Assembly (NCBI GenBank): GCA_947625185.1
Contig: CANQNJ010000007.1
Coordinates: 1 to 53,253, forward strand
DNA length: 53,253 nt
Direction: 5' to 3'
Source: an uncultured Clostridia bacterium
Lineage (GTDB): Bacteria; Bacillota; Clostridia; Christensenellales; CAG-314
Below are positions 34,624 to 42,693 of the stretch, in pieces (position 1 is the stretch's first letter; the number at the start of each line of letters is the position of its first letter). The notes under the pieces were generated by a model. The model was not told the origin of the DNA and made no database searches. It saw only the letters and a list, made by a program, of their open reading frames with translations. The translations under genes were made by a program, and so were the position numbers.

Positions 34624-35052
34624 TTAAGCACCCTTAGCAAGATCTGTCTTAGCAACTTTTACAACAATAGGTTTACCGCCATATTTATCAGCGTTGGTCC
34701 AAGTTTTATAATCATCCCATTTCGTTTCCGACGCATCACTTGAAACCTTGAACGAACCAGCAACGATTTCTCCGTTTTTCGTTATCTTGGCTTCAACATA
34801 AACCTCTTTTTTACCGCCGGTAAAAAGTTCGGATACAGACAAACCCGTCTCAGCACTTTCGTCTGCCATAAGTATCTCCGCAACAGCAGCTCCACGGATA
34901 GCACGAACATTTGCATTAAATGTTGACTCTTCCGCAGTTTGTATAGCGCTTACGAAAAGAGGTACTGCAATGGCTGTGAGAACTGCGATGATCGCAACGA
35001 CTATCAACAGTTCGGCGAGCGTAAAACCTTTCTTTCTTCTTTGTTGTAGCAT
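34624..35052 (-). CDS. Type IV pilin-like protein (prepilin signal)
   Basis: This 142-residue protein starts with a class III signal: basic leader, cleavage site KKG-FTLAELL, glutamate at mature position 5 and a hydrophobic helix (about 10-35). Such proteins are processed by a prepilin peptidase and assembled into pili, pseudopili or competence fibres. The mature domain is short and polar with a C-terminal beta region. GGAG precedes ATG 35052. No assembly ATPase, platform protein or peptidase lies in the window, so its machinery must be encoded elsewhere. It is the only clear gene in the 33.9-36.85 kb repeat island. Confidence 0.88.
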   Translation of the reverse strand: MLQQRRKKGFTLAELLIVVAIIAVLTAIAVPLFVSAIQTAEESTFNANVRAIRGAAVAEILMADESAETGLSVSELFTGGKKEVYVEAKITKNGEIVAGSFKVSSDASETKWDDYKTWTNADKYGGKPIVVKVAKTDLAKGA

Positions 35053-35114
35053 TTTTTTGTCTCCTTTTTGAAAATCATGATTTTTTGTATATAAAGCCGT
35101 CGGGACGTCTCGGC

Positions 35115-35120
35115 ATTATA
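35115..35120 (-). promoter_or_regulatory. Possible -10 box of the pilin-like gene
   Basis: TATAAT on the minus strand, about 60 bases before the ATG. No good -35 box is at the right distance, so activation by a regulator is possible. Confidence 0.35.
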
Positions 35121-35277
35121 CCCGTTGGTTTGCTCGATTGGCTCATCGATAAAAAAATACATAAATTATATTGTTCTATGGACATAAAATCGGAACAAAA
35201 TGCACATAATAATATATCGGGAGATTTGCCGAGAACAAAAAAACGCGAATTTTAGTAAAAAAAGGGGCTTTATCCCC

Positions 35278-35306
35278 TTGACACAAACCGAATTATCTAC
35301 TATAAT
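35278..35306 (+). promoter_or_regulatory. Perfect consensus promoter of a candidate small RNA
   Basis: TTGACA (35278-35283) and TATAAT (35301-35306) are exactly 17 bases apart. The predicted start is about 35313. Confidence 0.85.
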
Positions 35307-35312
35307 GAATAA

Positions 35313-35377
35313 AAAAGTACATAGAACAATATATTCTATGTACATAAACGACGGAGATGTCCGTCGTATTTTTTTTT
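35313..35377 (+). ncRNA. Candidate small RNA of about 65 nt
   Basis: From the predicted start the transcript would contain a perfect 10-bp hairpin, GTACATAGAA (35317-35326) with TTCTATGTAC (35334-35343). Four bases later comes an intrinsic terminator of 8 bp (35348-35355 with 35360-35367) with a nine-T tail. No start codon with a ribosome binding site lies inside. The first hairpin could instead be a palindromic operator over the start site. A near-copy of one arm (TTCTATGGAC) occurs near 35175, on the pilin side. Confidence 0.55.
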
Positions 35378-35416
35378 GCCTTCGGCACAGTATGAATAGA
35401 TAGATTTATCGCCTAT

Positions 35417-35569
35417 CCCCGTCAATTTCGCGTCGTGTAATTGACGGGGAGTGATATATGGGGTGAAATTTGCCACATAGCGGCAAGTGAAGTTGCCTTC
35501 GGCAGTGAAGTATTTCGACGTTCGTCGAAATGTGAAGTTTGCGACTACGTCGCAAGTTGAGGTTGGGGA
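35417..35569 (+). repeat. Hairpin-array repeat, copy B
   Basis: An 11-bp hairpin (35417-35427 with 35439-35449, CCCCGTCAATT/AATTGACGGGG) leads into the four-hairpin array from 35464. The first small hairpin has one mismatch (GCCAC for GCCGC); the others are intact. Confidence 0.85.
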
Positions 35570-35860
35570 TTGTTTTTGAATGTCAAGCCCCTCAGACTCG
35601 TCCTCCCACGCCCTGGTCAGCACCGACCGCGTATAACGCGGTCGGTACCGCTGACAGGCGGGTCGTCCTCTCCCACACAATTTTCGCAAGCTCAAATTGT
35701 GCGGGTCCCCGTTAGTGACAGAATAAGGTTAGCGAGCAACTGTCTGTCAGACTGTTGCTCGCCGTGGCTGCGGTCAACACCGCACTGTGGTGATTGCCTT
35801 TCCGCGCCACGACCGCTTCCGCTTGAAGGGGCGCCTTTTTATGGAGTTTACATCTTATAT

Positions 35861-35898
35861 CCCTCTTCCACCGCGCATAGCACGGTCCCCCTTCCCCG
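35861..35898 (+). repeat. TTCCACCG-CGGTCCCCCTTCCCC repeat
   Basis: This is another copy of the sequence that forms the ends of the unit at 33977-34367, here as one direct copy with a different loop between ACCG and CGGT. A further copy with ACCACC/GGTGGT pairing is at 36068-36108. Confidence 0.65.
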
Positions 35899-35944
35899 AA
35901 AGTCTCGCTGACGCTATCGACTGTCGGGGACGGTTGTGTATAAG

Positions 35945-36050
35945 GTGAAGTTTGCCGCATAGCGGCAAGTGAAGTTGCCTTCGGCAGTGAAGTATTTCGA
36001 CGTTCGTCGAAATGTGAAGTTTTGCGCAGAGCGCAAAGTTAAGGTTGGGG
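35945..36050 (+). repeat. Hairpin-array repeat, copy C
   Basis: The order of hairpins and linkers matches copies A and B. The fourth hairpin has different arms, TTTGCGC/GCGCAAA in place of TTGCGAC/GTCGCAA, so the pairing is kept while the sequence changes. Confidence 0.85.
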
Positions 36051-36240
36051 GTTTAGTAAAACTCACCCTATCAAACCCTTCCACCACCTATCGGTGGTCC
36101 CCCTCCCTTTATGCCCCTCAAAGGGGCAGAAAGGGAGGCTTTTTTATTATTATACGAGATTGACCAACTTTCTCGTCAATGAGAGCCTTTTATCTCTGTT
36201 GTAGACCTTGTCCCTGCGGACAGGGGCGGGTGGTCGGGCG

Positions 36241-36342
36241 CCTTGTAACAAAAACGGGGTCCCCGTCAAGTCGACAAAGGAGACTTGATGGGGAGAGGAG
36301 CAGCCGCCCGACAGCAATAATGCCCGCGTCGATTGCGCGGGC
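36241..36342 (+). repeat. Long repeat, copy 1: hairpin plus variable stem
   Basis: The first 75 bases (36241-36315) recur almost unchanged at 36634-36708. They hold a hairpin with arms GTCAAGTC and GACTTGAT. A variable stem follows, GCCCGCG/CGCGGGC (36322-36342), which in the second copy is CGCCTACGC/GCGTGGGCG. Confidence 0.8.
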
Positions 36343-36375
36343 GATGATGTCAAGGGCGAACTGCGACGACAGCGA

Positions 36376-36604
36376 GTATGTCCCCTGCAAAATAATCTGC
36401 AACGAAGAACGCCGCACATAGTGGTTTTATCACCACTATATTGTGCGGCGCAAATATAATAATATTAAATTATTCCCGTCCTTGTGACACCACGAGCGAA
36501 TGCGTCGCGACTCAAAATAATCTGCAACGAGGGCACTTCGTGCCCGAAGCGAAGCCTTTTTGAGCGCGACCGCACGAGCGACTTCCTTTTTGCAGGGGAC
36601 ATAC
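36376..36604 (+). repeat. Closed-stem repeat element, outer copy
   Basis: A perfect 16-bp inverted repeat (36376-36391 with 36589-36604, arm GTATGTCCCCTGCAAA) encloses the conserved AATAATCTGCAACGA, a long hairpin (about 36410-36451) and a second complete element at 36504-36577. CGAGCGAC follows the right arm. Confidence 0.75.
36504..36577 (+). repeat. Closed-stem repeat element, nested copy
   Basis: Arms GTCGCGACTCAAA (36504-36516) and TTTGAGCGCGAC (36559-36570) pair with one bulge. They enclose AATAATCTGCAACGA, a GGGCAC/GTGCCC hairpin (36531-36545) and GAAGCGAAGCC. This element sits inside the outer copy. Confidence 0.75.
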
Positions 36605-36633
36605 GAGCGACTAGGTTTTAATAATTCTTCCAA

Positions 36634-36755
36634 CCTTGTAACAAAAAAGGGGACCCCGTCAAGTCGACAAAGGAGACTTGATGGGGAGAGGAGCAGCCGC
36701 CCGACAGCATACCGCCTACGCTAATTGCGTGGGCGGTGATGTCAAAGGCGAGCTG
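36634..36755 (+). repeat. Long repeat, copy 2
   Basis: This second copy of the 75-base block (36634-36708) is followed by its own variable stem and the conserved TGATGTCAAAGGCGAGCTGCGACGAC region, leading into the last closed-stem element. Confidence 0.8.
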
Positions 36756-36769
36756 CGACGACGGAGCGA

Positions 36770-36850
36770 GGGTATTCGGTGCAAAATAATCTGCAACGAG
36801 GGCACTTTGTGCCCGAAGCGAAGCCTTTTTGCACCGAATACCCGAGCGAC
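36770..36850 (+). repeat. Closed-stem repeat element, copy at the asnS 3' end
   Basis: A perfect 16-bp inverted repeat (36770-36785 with 36828-36843, arm GGGTATTCGGTGCAAA) encloses AATAATCTGCAACGA, a GGGCAC/GTGCCC hairpin and GAAGCGAAGCC. GAGCGAC ends exactly at the asnS stop codon. Confidence 0.85.
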
Positions 36851-38227
36851 CTATTTAAGTTCTTTCGGCGCGCGCGGATACAGCAGCACGTCGCGGATAT
36901 TGGACATACCCGTAAGGTACATTACCATACGATCCAAGCCCATACCGAAACCGCTGTGAGGCACCGAGCCGTAACGGCGCAGATCCAGATACTGCTTGTA
37001 TCCCTCCACGGTGATACCCTTGCTGCGCATTGCGGCAACGAGCTTGTCGTAGTCTGTCTCGCGTTCGCTGCAACCGACAATCTCGCCGATACCCGGCACA
37101 AGCAGGTCAGTAGCGGCGACGGTCTTGCCGTCGGGGTTCTGCTTCATATAGAACGCCTTGACGTCCTTGGGGTAGTTGGTGACAAATACCGGCTTTCTGT
37201 ATACCTGCTCGGTGAGATAGCGTTCGTGTTCGCTTTGAAGTTCCGCGCCCCACTCCGGCTTGTATACGAAGTTGACCCCCGACTGCTGCAACAGGCGCAC
37301 GGCGTCGGTGTAATCCAACACGACGAAGTCGGAATGTACCACGTTGTTCAATTTGTCGATAAGTCCCGCCTCGTAAAACTTCTCGAAGAACTCCAACTCG
37401 GGACGGCAGTGATCCAACACATAGCCCACGATGAACTTGACGTAGCCCTCCACTATCTCTATGATATCCGGCAATTCGGCAAAAGCCACTTCCGGCTCTA
37501 CCTGCCAGAACTCGGCGACGTGGCGCGACGTATTGGAGTTCTCCGCGCGGAAAGTGGGTCCGAAGGTATATATCTTGCCGAGAGCCATAGCCGCGGCTTC
37601 GCCTTCCAGCTGTCCCGATACGGTGAGGTATGCTTTTCTTCCGAAAAAGTCGTCTCTGTAATACTCTTCCTCGCTTGCGGCGGAATCGTTCCAATGCTTT
37701 ACGGTGACGTTGAACACTTCTCCCGCGCCTTCGCAGTCGCTGCCCGTGATGATAGGCGTATGAACATAGGTGAAGCCGTTGCTCTGAAAATATATGTGAG
37801 AGGCATAGCTCAACGCCGAACGGACACGCTGAACGTTGAGCATCGTGTTGGTGCGTACGCGCAGATGAGGCATCGTGCGCAAGAACTCCAACGTGTGGCG
37901 CTTCTTCTGCAAGGGGTAGTCGGCGGGACACTCGCCGAGAATGCGATATGAGGCAAGGTGCAGCTCGCAGACGTTATTGGGCGACTCCCTGAGTTCGCCT
38001 GTCATACATACGCCCGCTCCCACTGCGAATACACCGGGGATCTTGTCGTCGAACCGCTGCTTGTCCACGACTATTTGAAGATTTTTGAGACAGGTGCCGT
38101 CGTTGACCTCGACAAAAGCCACCGTCTTGGAGTCGCGCGACGTGCGCACCCAACCGCACACCGTTATTTCTTTGCCGAGGTAGCTTGCATAATCGGCGAA
38201 AACCTGTCGTATATCAATGTGTTTCAT
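36851..38227 (-). CDS. asnS: Asparaginyl-tRNA synthetase
   Basis: AsnS charges tRNA-Asn directly. The 458-residue class IIb enzyme has an N-terminal OB-fold anticodon domain (about 15-105, ITVCGWVRTSRDSK). The catalytic domain has motif 2 in FGPTFRAENSNTSRHVAEFW and motif 3 in GFGMGLDRMVMYL near the end. The sequence EFWQVEPEVAF separates it from aspartyl enzymes. The stop codon directly abuts a repeat element. The upstream promoter is TTGCTT-17-TATAAT with a leader of about 77 nt; I see no T-box. Confidence 0.96.
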   Translation of the reverse strand: MKHIDIRQVFADYASYLGKEITVCGWVRTSRDSKTVAFVEVNDGTCLKNLQIVVDKQRFDDKIPGVFAVGAGVCMTGELRESPNNVCELHLASYRILGECPADYPLQKKRHTLEFLRTMPHLRVRTNTMLNVQRVRSALSYASHIYFQSNGFTYVHTPIITGSDCEGAGEVFNVTVKHWNDSAASEEEYYRDDFFGRKAYLTVSGQLEGEAAAMALGKIYTFGPTFRAENSNTSRHVAEFWQVEPEVAFAELPDIIEIVEGYVKFIVGYVLDHCRPELEFFEKFYEAGLIDKLNNVVHSDFVVLDYTDAVRLLQQSGVNFVYKPEWGAELQSEHERYLTEQVYRKPVFVTNYPKDVKAFYMKQNPDGKTVAATDLLVPGIGEIVGCSERETDYDKLVAAMRSKGITVEGYKQYLDLRRYGSVPHSGFGMGLDRMVMYLTGMSNIRDVLLYPRAPKELK

Positions 38228-38311
38228 AAACGTCTCCCGTTATTGCGCCGCTCGGTGCGGCGTCGAAATGTATTGCGCAACGGTAAATATTACGTTGCGT
38301 CGGTAGATACA

Positions 38312-38340
38312 ATTATATCAACCTTGGGCAAAAAAAGCAA
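38312..38340 (-). promoter_or_regulatory. asnS promoter
   Basis: TTGCTT (38335-38340) and TATAAT (38312-38317) are 17 bases apart on the minus strand. The leader contains a GCGCCGC/GCGGCG-type hairpin near the asnS start. Confidence 0.75.
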
Positions 38341-38385
38341 TATTTGCAACGGTCAATTTGAAAAAATACGTTTTCAGGACAAATA

Positions 38386-38415
38386 AAAGGCACTCAACCG
38401 CAGTTGAATGCCTTC
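38386..38415 (-). terminator. Terminator of the small lipoprotein gene
   Basis: A 12-bp stem with one G-U (38388-38399 with 38404-38415), a four-base loop and a T-rich tail on the minus strand, 17 bases after the stop codon. Confidence 0.85.
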
Positions 38416-38432
38416 GATTATGTATTATAAAC

Positions 38433-38876
38433 TTATTTGCTGCTGTCTTTCACAACGCCTTCGGAATAAATTTGCTTGCCGCTCTTTTTGATGGATTGAC
38501 CGTTTTCTTTGGCGGTTTCTCTCGCTTCCTTCATTATATCGCTTTCCCAAGCCGTATTAGCCGCGTCTGCGCTGCTGAAATATAATATGCTGACAGAAGA
38601 AGTTTCTTTCTTGTCCGTATCTACCTTGGTGCCGCTAACCATAGCAACGAGTTCGCCCGCTTTTACTCCATACAATAACCCTTGCGCATCCAAAGTAGCT
38701 TGGGACGCCTTTCCTGCGAGGTCTGTTCCGCCGACAAGGGCGACTACCGTGTAGCCTTTCTTTTCAAGTTGTTCTTGTGCTTTGGCGGGATCGGCAGGAT
38801 AACCGCAAGCAACAAGCGCAGTAACGGTAAGCGCGACAAGCATCATAACCGCCATGATTTTTGCAAATTTTTTCAT
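38433..38876 (-). CDS. Small lipoprotein of unknown function
   Basis: This 147-residue protein has a lipoprotein signal ending in ALVAC with C24 lipidated. The mature part is a single small alpha/beta domain (EQLEKKGYTVVALVG at about 36-50, SVSILYFSSADAANTAWE later) followed by a lysine-rich tail. I recognise no family. It is a single gene with a strong promoter (TTGACA-16-TAGAAT), a good ribosome binding site (GGAGG) and its own terminator, so it is probably abundant. The length and fold pattern resemble small extracytoplasmic domains, but no ligand can be suggested. Confidence 0.8.
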   Translation of the reverse strand: MKKFAKIMAVMMLVALTVTALVACGYPADPAKAQEQLEKKGYTVVALVGGTDLAGKASQATLDAQGLLYGVKAGELVAMVSGTKVDTDKKETSSVSILYFSSADAANTAWESDIMKEARETAKENGQSIKKSGKQIYSEGVVKDSSK

Positions 38877-38909
38877 TTTGTTTTACCTCCGTATATTTGA
38901 TTTAATACC

Positions 38910-38937
38910 ATTCTAACACTTTGTGCATTTTTGTCAA
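38910..38937 (-). promoter_or_regulatory. Promoter of the small lipoprotein gene
   Basis: TTGACA (38932-38937) and TAGAAT (38910-38915) are 16 bases apart on the minus strand. Confidence 0.75.
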
Positions 38938-39012
38938 CAATGTAAAATCGGAATTGTCGGATATTTTTTCACTTTTATTTAGTCCTCCGACGGACCGATC
39001 GCGCACGAGCGG

Positions 39013-39921
39013 TCAATTGCCGCGCAGCAAGGACAAATATCTGTCGTCGCCGTCGGGAAAGAAGGTTACGATATTCTTGCCCTTGTAGGCTGGATCTTCC
39101 GCAAGCCGCACCGCGACAGCGATATTTGCCGCCGAACTTATGCCGCAGCTGTAACCCTGTTTGAGATTGAGCAGACGGAACATATCCATCGCTTCATCGT
39201 CGGTGACGAGTTCCACTCGGCTGACCAGACTTGCGTCGTACAACGCGGTGACGAACCCCGCGCCTATGCCCTGTATCTTGTGAGTCCCCTTGATACCGCG
39301 AGAAATGACGGGGCTGCCCGCAGGCTCCACTGCGACTATCTCGACATCGGGAAAGTATTCGCGCAATCTTCTCCCCGTCCCGATGAGCGTGCCGCCCGTC
39401 CCGACGCCCGCGACCAACACGTCGACGCGATCCAACTGACGGGCGATCTCCTCGCCGGTAGAAATGTAATGAGCGGTGACGTTGGCGGGGTTTTCAAACT
39501 GTTTGAGCCAGACGTGTCCCGCGCGATCGGCGTATCGTTCCACCGCTTCTATCGCGCCCTTCATACCCAACTTGCCCTCCGTAAGCACAAGCTGCGCACC
39601 CAGACCCTGCAAAAGCGTACGGCGTTCCTCCGTCATACTGTCCGGCATGGTAAGCAGCACCTTGTAACCGCGCTTCAATCCGACGTATGCGAGCGCAATG
39701 CCCATATTGCCGCTTGTCGCTTCCACTATGGTATCGCCCTCGTGCAATATCCCCCTCTCTTCGGCGTCGAGTATCATCGCGAGAGCCGCCCTGTCCTTGA
39801 CGCTGCCGCCGGCGTTCATCGCTTCGTTCTTTATGTAAATATCCGCGTCGAAATCTTCCTCATAGGGAATGAGCGGAGTATCGCCTATGCCCAGCGGGCG
39901 AGAATTTGCGTAAAAATCCAT
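39013..39921 (-). CDS. cysK: Cysteine synthase family PLP enzyme
   Basis: This 302-residue enzyme makes cysteine from O-acetylserine and sulfide. The PLP lysine is in GGSVKDRAA (about K43). TSGNMG is the substrate loop, and GTGGTLIGTG (about 175) holds the phosphate. The end is the usual VTFFPDGDDRYLS. I chose ATG 39921, which has AAGGAG; the frame from 39939 is six residues longer without a site. It follows leuS by 58 bases and probably shares its message. A cystathionine-beta-synthase-like activity is possible but the length fits CysK or CysM. Confidence 0.9.
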   Translation of the reverse strand: MDFYANSRPLGIGDTPLIPYEEDFDADIYIKNEAMNAGGSVKDRAALAMILDAEERGILHEGDTIVEATSGNMGIALAYVGLKRGYKVLLTMPDSMTEERRTLLQGLGAQLVLTEGKLGMKGAIEAVERYADRAGHVWLKQFENPANVTAHYISTGEEIARQLDRVDVLVAGVGTGGTLIGTGRRLREYFPDVEIVAVEPAGSPVISRGIKGTHKIQGIGAGFVTALYDASLVSRVELVTDDEAMDMFRLLNLKQGYSCGISSAANIAVAVRLAEDPAYKGKNIVTFFPDGDDRYLSLLRGN

Positions 39922-39979
39922 CACGGTCTCCTTCTGCAAAACAGACTTTTGCGCCGAATGTCCGACGCGTATGTTGTCG

Positions 39980-42406
39980 CTAAATAATTATATTGACCAG
40001 GCGTCCCGGTATCGCAATGACCTTCTTGACAGTTGCGCCGCCGAGCGCCTCGCGTACGTCGGCGTCGGCGAGTACGTGCTTCTCCAATTCCTCCGCAGAC
40101 AGGGAAGAATCCACCGTAAGGCGCACCTTGGGGCGGGAGTTGACCTGCACGAGTATCTCCGTTTCGCTGACGTGCATAGCGCTCTCATCGAACTCGGGGA
40201 ATCTGCTTACGACAATACTGCCCTCGTGCCCCGTCCGCTGCCACAGCTCCTCGCAAAAATGCGGAGCCAACGGGCAGAGAAGTTTAAGCAGGTCGTCCGC
40301 CGTATCGCGATACAACCGCATATTCTTGACGGGCAGTTGATCGTACTTGGCGATGGCGTTGACCAATTCCATCATTCTCGCCACTGCCGTATTGAAGCCG
40401 AATTCGTTGTAATCGGCGTCCACCGCCTTGACGGTATTGTGCCGCACGCGATTGAGTTCCTTCTCGTCCCGTCCCGTTTCTTCGCAAGAGAGGTAATCGC
40501 CGTAAGCCGACTCAACGTATCTCTCCACGCGGTCCAACCACTTGTTTATCGCCTTGATGCCGTCGTCGGACCAGGGTCCGCCCTCTATGTAGCGGAAGCC
40601 GAAGGCGAGGTAACAACGGAATACGTCCGCGCCGTAAGTGCTGACATATTCGTCGGGGGATACGACGTTGCCGTGAGTCTTGCTCATGCGGTTGCCGTCG
40701 GGACCGAGAATTACGCCCTGATGCACCAACGACTTAAACGGCTCGTCGAAGTGGAGATATCCCATATCGCGCAGCGCCTTGGTGATAAAACGCGCATACA
40801 GCAGGTGCATACAGGCGTGTTCGGCGCCGCCGACATACTTGTCTACGGGGAGCATCTTGTCTATCCACTCGGTGTCGAAAGCCTTGTCCGGATTGTGCGC
40901 GTCGGGATAGCGCAGATAGTACCAGCTGCTGCAAACGAACGTATCCAGAGTGTCGGGATCCCGCGTGGCGGGCGAGCCGCATTTGGGACACTTGACGTCG
41001 TGGATAAACTTGTCGTGCTTGGCAAGCGGGCTGGTGCCGTCGGGACGGAACTCTACGTCGTAAGGCAGACGTACGGGCAGATCCTCGTCCAACACTTCGC
41101 CGCAATGCGGACAATATATTATCGGTATGGGAGCGCCCCAATAGCGCTGACGGGATACCAACCAATCGCGCAGACGGTAATTTGTTTTGAGTTGACCCTT
41201 TCCGCTTTGCGCCAATTTCTCCACCACGGCGACTTTGCCCCGTTCGCTATCCATACCGTCGAACTCGCCGCTGTTGACCATTACGCCGTAATCGCAGAAG
41301 GGCAGTTCGTCCTCCGCAGAGGACGCCGACTTGATAACGCGCTTGATCTCCAATCCGTGCTTCACGGCAAAACGGTAATCGCGCGCGTCGTGAGCGGGCA
41401 CGCCCATAACGGCGCCCGTGCCGTAACTGTTGAGTACATAGTCGCCGATCCACACCTGGACCCTGTCGCCGTTGATCGGGTTGACGGCATACGCCCCCGT
41501 AAATACGCCCGTTTTCTCCTTGGCGGTGGACAAACGCTCTATTTCGTTGGTCTTGGCGACCTCATCAATATATGCTTGCACCTCCGCTTTGTGTTCGGGC
41601 GTGGTGATCTTAGCCACGAGGTCGTGTTCGGGCGCCAATACCGCATACGTACAACCAAACAGCGTGTCGGCGCGCGTGGTAAACACTTTGAAACTGCCGC
41701 TGCCGTCTTCGAGATCGAACACGATCTCTCCGCCTTGCGACTTGCCTATCCAATTGCGCTGCATTGCCTTGGTCTTCTCCGGCCAATCCAATGAGTCGAG
41801 ACCGTTAAGCAATTCCTCGGCGTAATCGGTTATTTTGAAGAACCACTGCGTAAGATCCTTCTTGACCACCTGCGTATCGCAACGCTCGCAGTGTCCGTCA
41901 ACGACCTGCTCGTTGGCAAGCACCGTGTTGCAACTCGGGCACCAATTGACGGGCGCTTTCTTGCGATATGCCAATCCGTGCTTGTACAGTTCGGCAAATA
42001 TCCACTGCGTCCAACGGTAGTAATCGGGCAGACAAGTCTTTATCTCGTGGTCCCAATCGAACATCGCGCCGATGTTTTTGAGTTGCTCTTCCATAACCTC
42101 GATATTGTGGAGAGTGCTGTCCTCGGGATGAACGCCCGTCTTTATGGCGTAATTCTCCGCGGGCAGTCCGAATGCGTCGAACCCCATCGGCTGAAAGACG
42201 TTCTTGCCCTTCATTATCTGATAACGGGCAAAACTGTCCGTCAAACCGTAATTGTACCAATGCCCGATATGCAGCTTGCTGCCGCTGGGATAACTGAACA
42301 TCTCCAACACATAGTACTTGTTGTCTACGTCGTCGGGGTTGAACTTGTAAACGTTGCGTTCACGCCAAAGTCTGTTCCACTTTTGCTCTACTGCGATTTT
42401 GTCCAT
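39980..42406 (-). CDS. leuS: Leucyl-tRNA synthetase
   Basis: LeuS charges tRNA-Leu and edits mischarged products. The 808-residue protein has HIGH at 46-49, a zinc-type CPSC...CERC region, a connective editing domain (about 220-400) and the signature MSK at 574-576. That signature reads NRMSKTHGN where KMSKS is usual, so arginine replaces the first lysine and threonine the last serine. I chose ATG 42406 with AAGAGG upstream; the frame from 42502 begins before the promoter. It probably forms an operon with cysK. Confidence 0.96.
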   Translation of the reverse strand: MDKIAVEQKWNRLWRERNVYKFNPDDVDNKYYVLEMFSYPSGSKLHIGHWYNYGLTDSFARYQIMKGKNVFQPMGFDAFGLPAENYAIKTGVHPEDSTLHNIEVMEEQLKNIGAMFDWDHEIKTCLPDYYRWTQWIFAELYKHGLAYRKKAPVNWCPSCNTVLANEQVVDGHCERCDTQVVKKDLTQWFFKITDYAEELLNGLDSLDWPEKTKAMQRNWIGKSQGGEIVFDLEDGSGSFKVFTTRADTLFGCTYAVLAPEHDLVAKITTPEHKAEVQAYIDEVAKTNEIERLSTAKEKTGVFTGAYAVNPINGDRVQVWIGDYVLNSYGTGAVMGVPAHDARDYRFAVKHGLEIKRVIKSASSAEDELPFCDYGVMVNSGEFDGMDSERGKVAVVEKLAQSGKGQLKTNYRLRDWLVSRQRYWGAPIPIIYCPHCGEVLDEDLPVRLPYDVEFRPDGTSPLAKHDKFIHDVKCPKCGSPATRDPDTLDTFVCSSWYYLRYPDAHNPDKAFDTEWIDKMLPVDKYVGGAEHACMHLLYARFITKALRDMGYLHFDEPFKSLVHQGVILGPDGNRMSKTHGNVVSPDEYVSTYGADVFRCYLAFGFRYIEGGPWSDDGIKAINKWLDRVERYVESAYGDYLSCEETGRDEKELNRVRHNTVKAVDADYNEFGFNTAVARMMELVNAIAKYDQLPVKNMRLYRDTADDLLKLLCPLAPHFCEELWQRTGHEGSIVVSRFPEFDESAMHVSETEILVQVNSRPKVRLTVDSSLSAEELEKHVLADADVREALGGATVKKVIAIPGRLVNIII

Positions 42407-42433
42407 AACAACCTCTTTGATATTTATAGCCAA

Positions 42434-42462
42434 ATTGTATCCCAATGCAAGCCAAATGTCAA
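42434..42462 (-). promoter_or_regulatory. leuS promoter
   Basis: TTGACA (42457-42462) and TACAAT (42434-42439) are 17 bases apart on the minus strand. The leader of about 20 nt is too short for a T-box. Confidence 0.85.
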
Positions 42463-42634
42463 CAAAAAGCGCGCCGTTGTGTGCGCCGACGAATTTCGGC
42501 ATACGCGTCGCTTACTTTTGTTCAAATGTCGATTTTTGTCACTTTTTAACAATTTTGGTCGAAATATTCCAATAATAGCGGAATATCGCAAGGAAATTTT
42601 CATTAAAAAGTGACAATATTTTTGTATAAAAGTG

Positions 42635-42663
42635 TTGAATTGTGTAAAATTTTGTGTTATTAT
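42635..42663 (+). promoter_or_regulatory. Promoter of the Spo0A-like gene
   Basis: TTGAAT (42635-42640) and TATTAT (42658-42663) are 17 bases apart. The leader is about 25 nt. Confidence 0.75.
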
Positions 42664-42693
42664 TATTCCGAACAATATCAAGGAGGAGAGTTT

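Noticed and set aside
35305..35403. Short ORF starting in the -10 box of the small-RNA promoter
   Set aside because: Its ATG lies upstream of the predicted transcription start and it reads through the terminator.
34029..36050. Protein-coding reading of the repeats (minus-strand frames with NFTFRRTSKYFTA-like peptides)
   Set aside because: The apparent peptide similarity between copies follows from the DNA repeat. Frames lack ribosome binding sites and end at different points.
33977..36850. CRISPR array
   Set aside because: Repeats differ in length, orientation and spacing, have internal hairpins and no regular unique spacers, and no cas gene is present.
38228..38320. T-box leader before asnS
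   Set aside because: The leader is about 77 nt and lacks the T-box sequence and the specifier stem. The leuS leader, at about 20 nt, is also too short.
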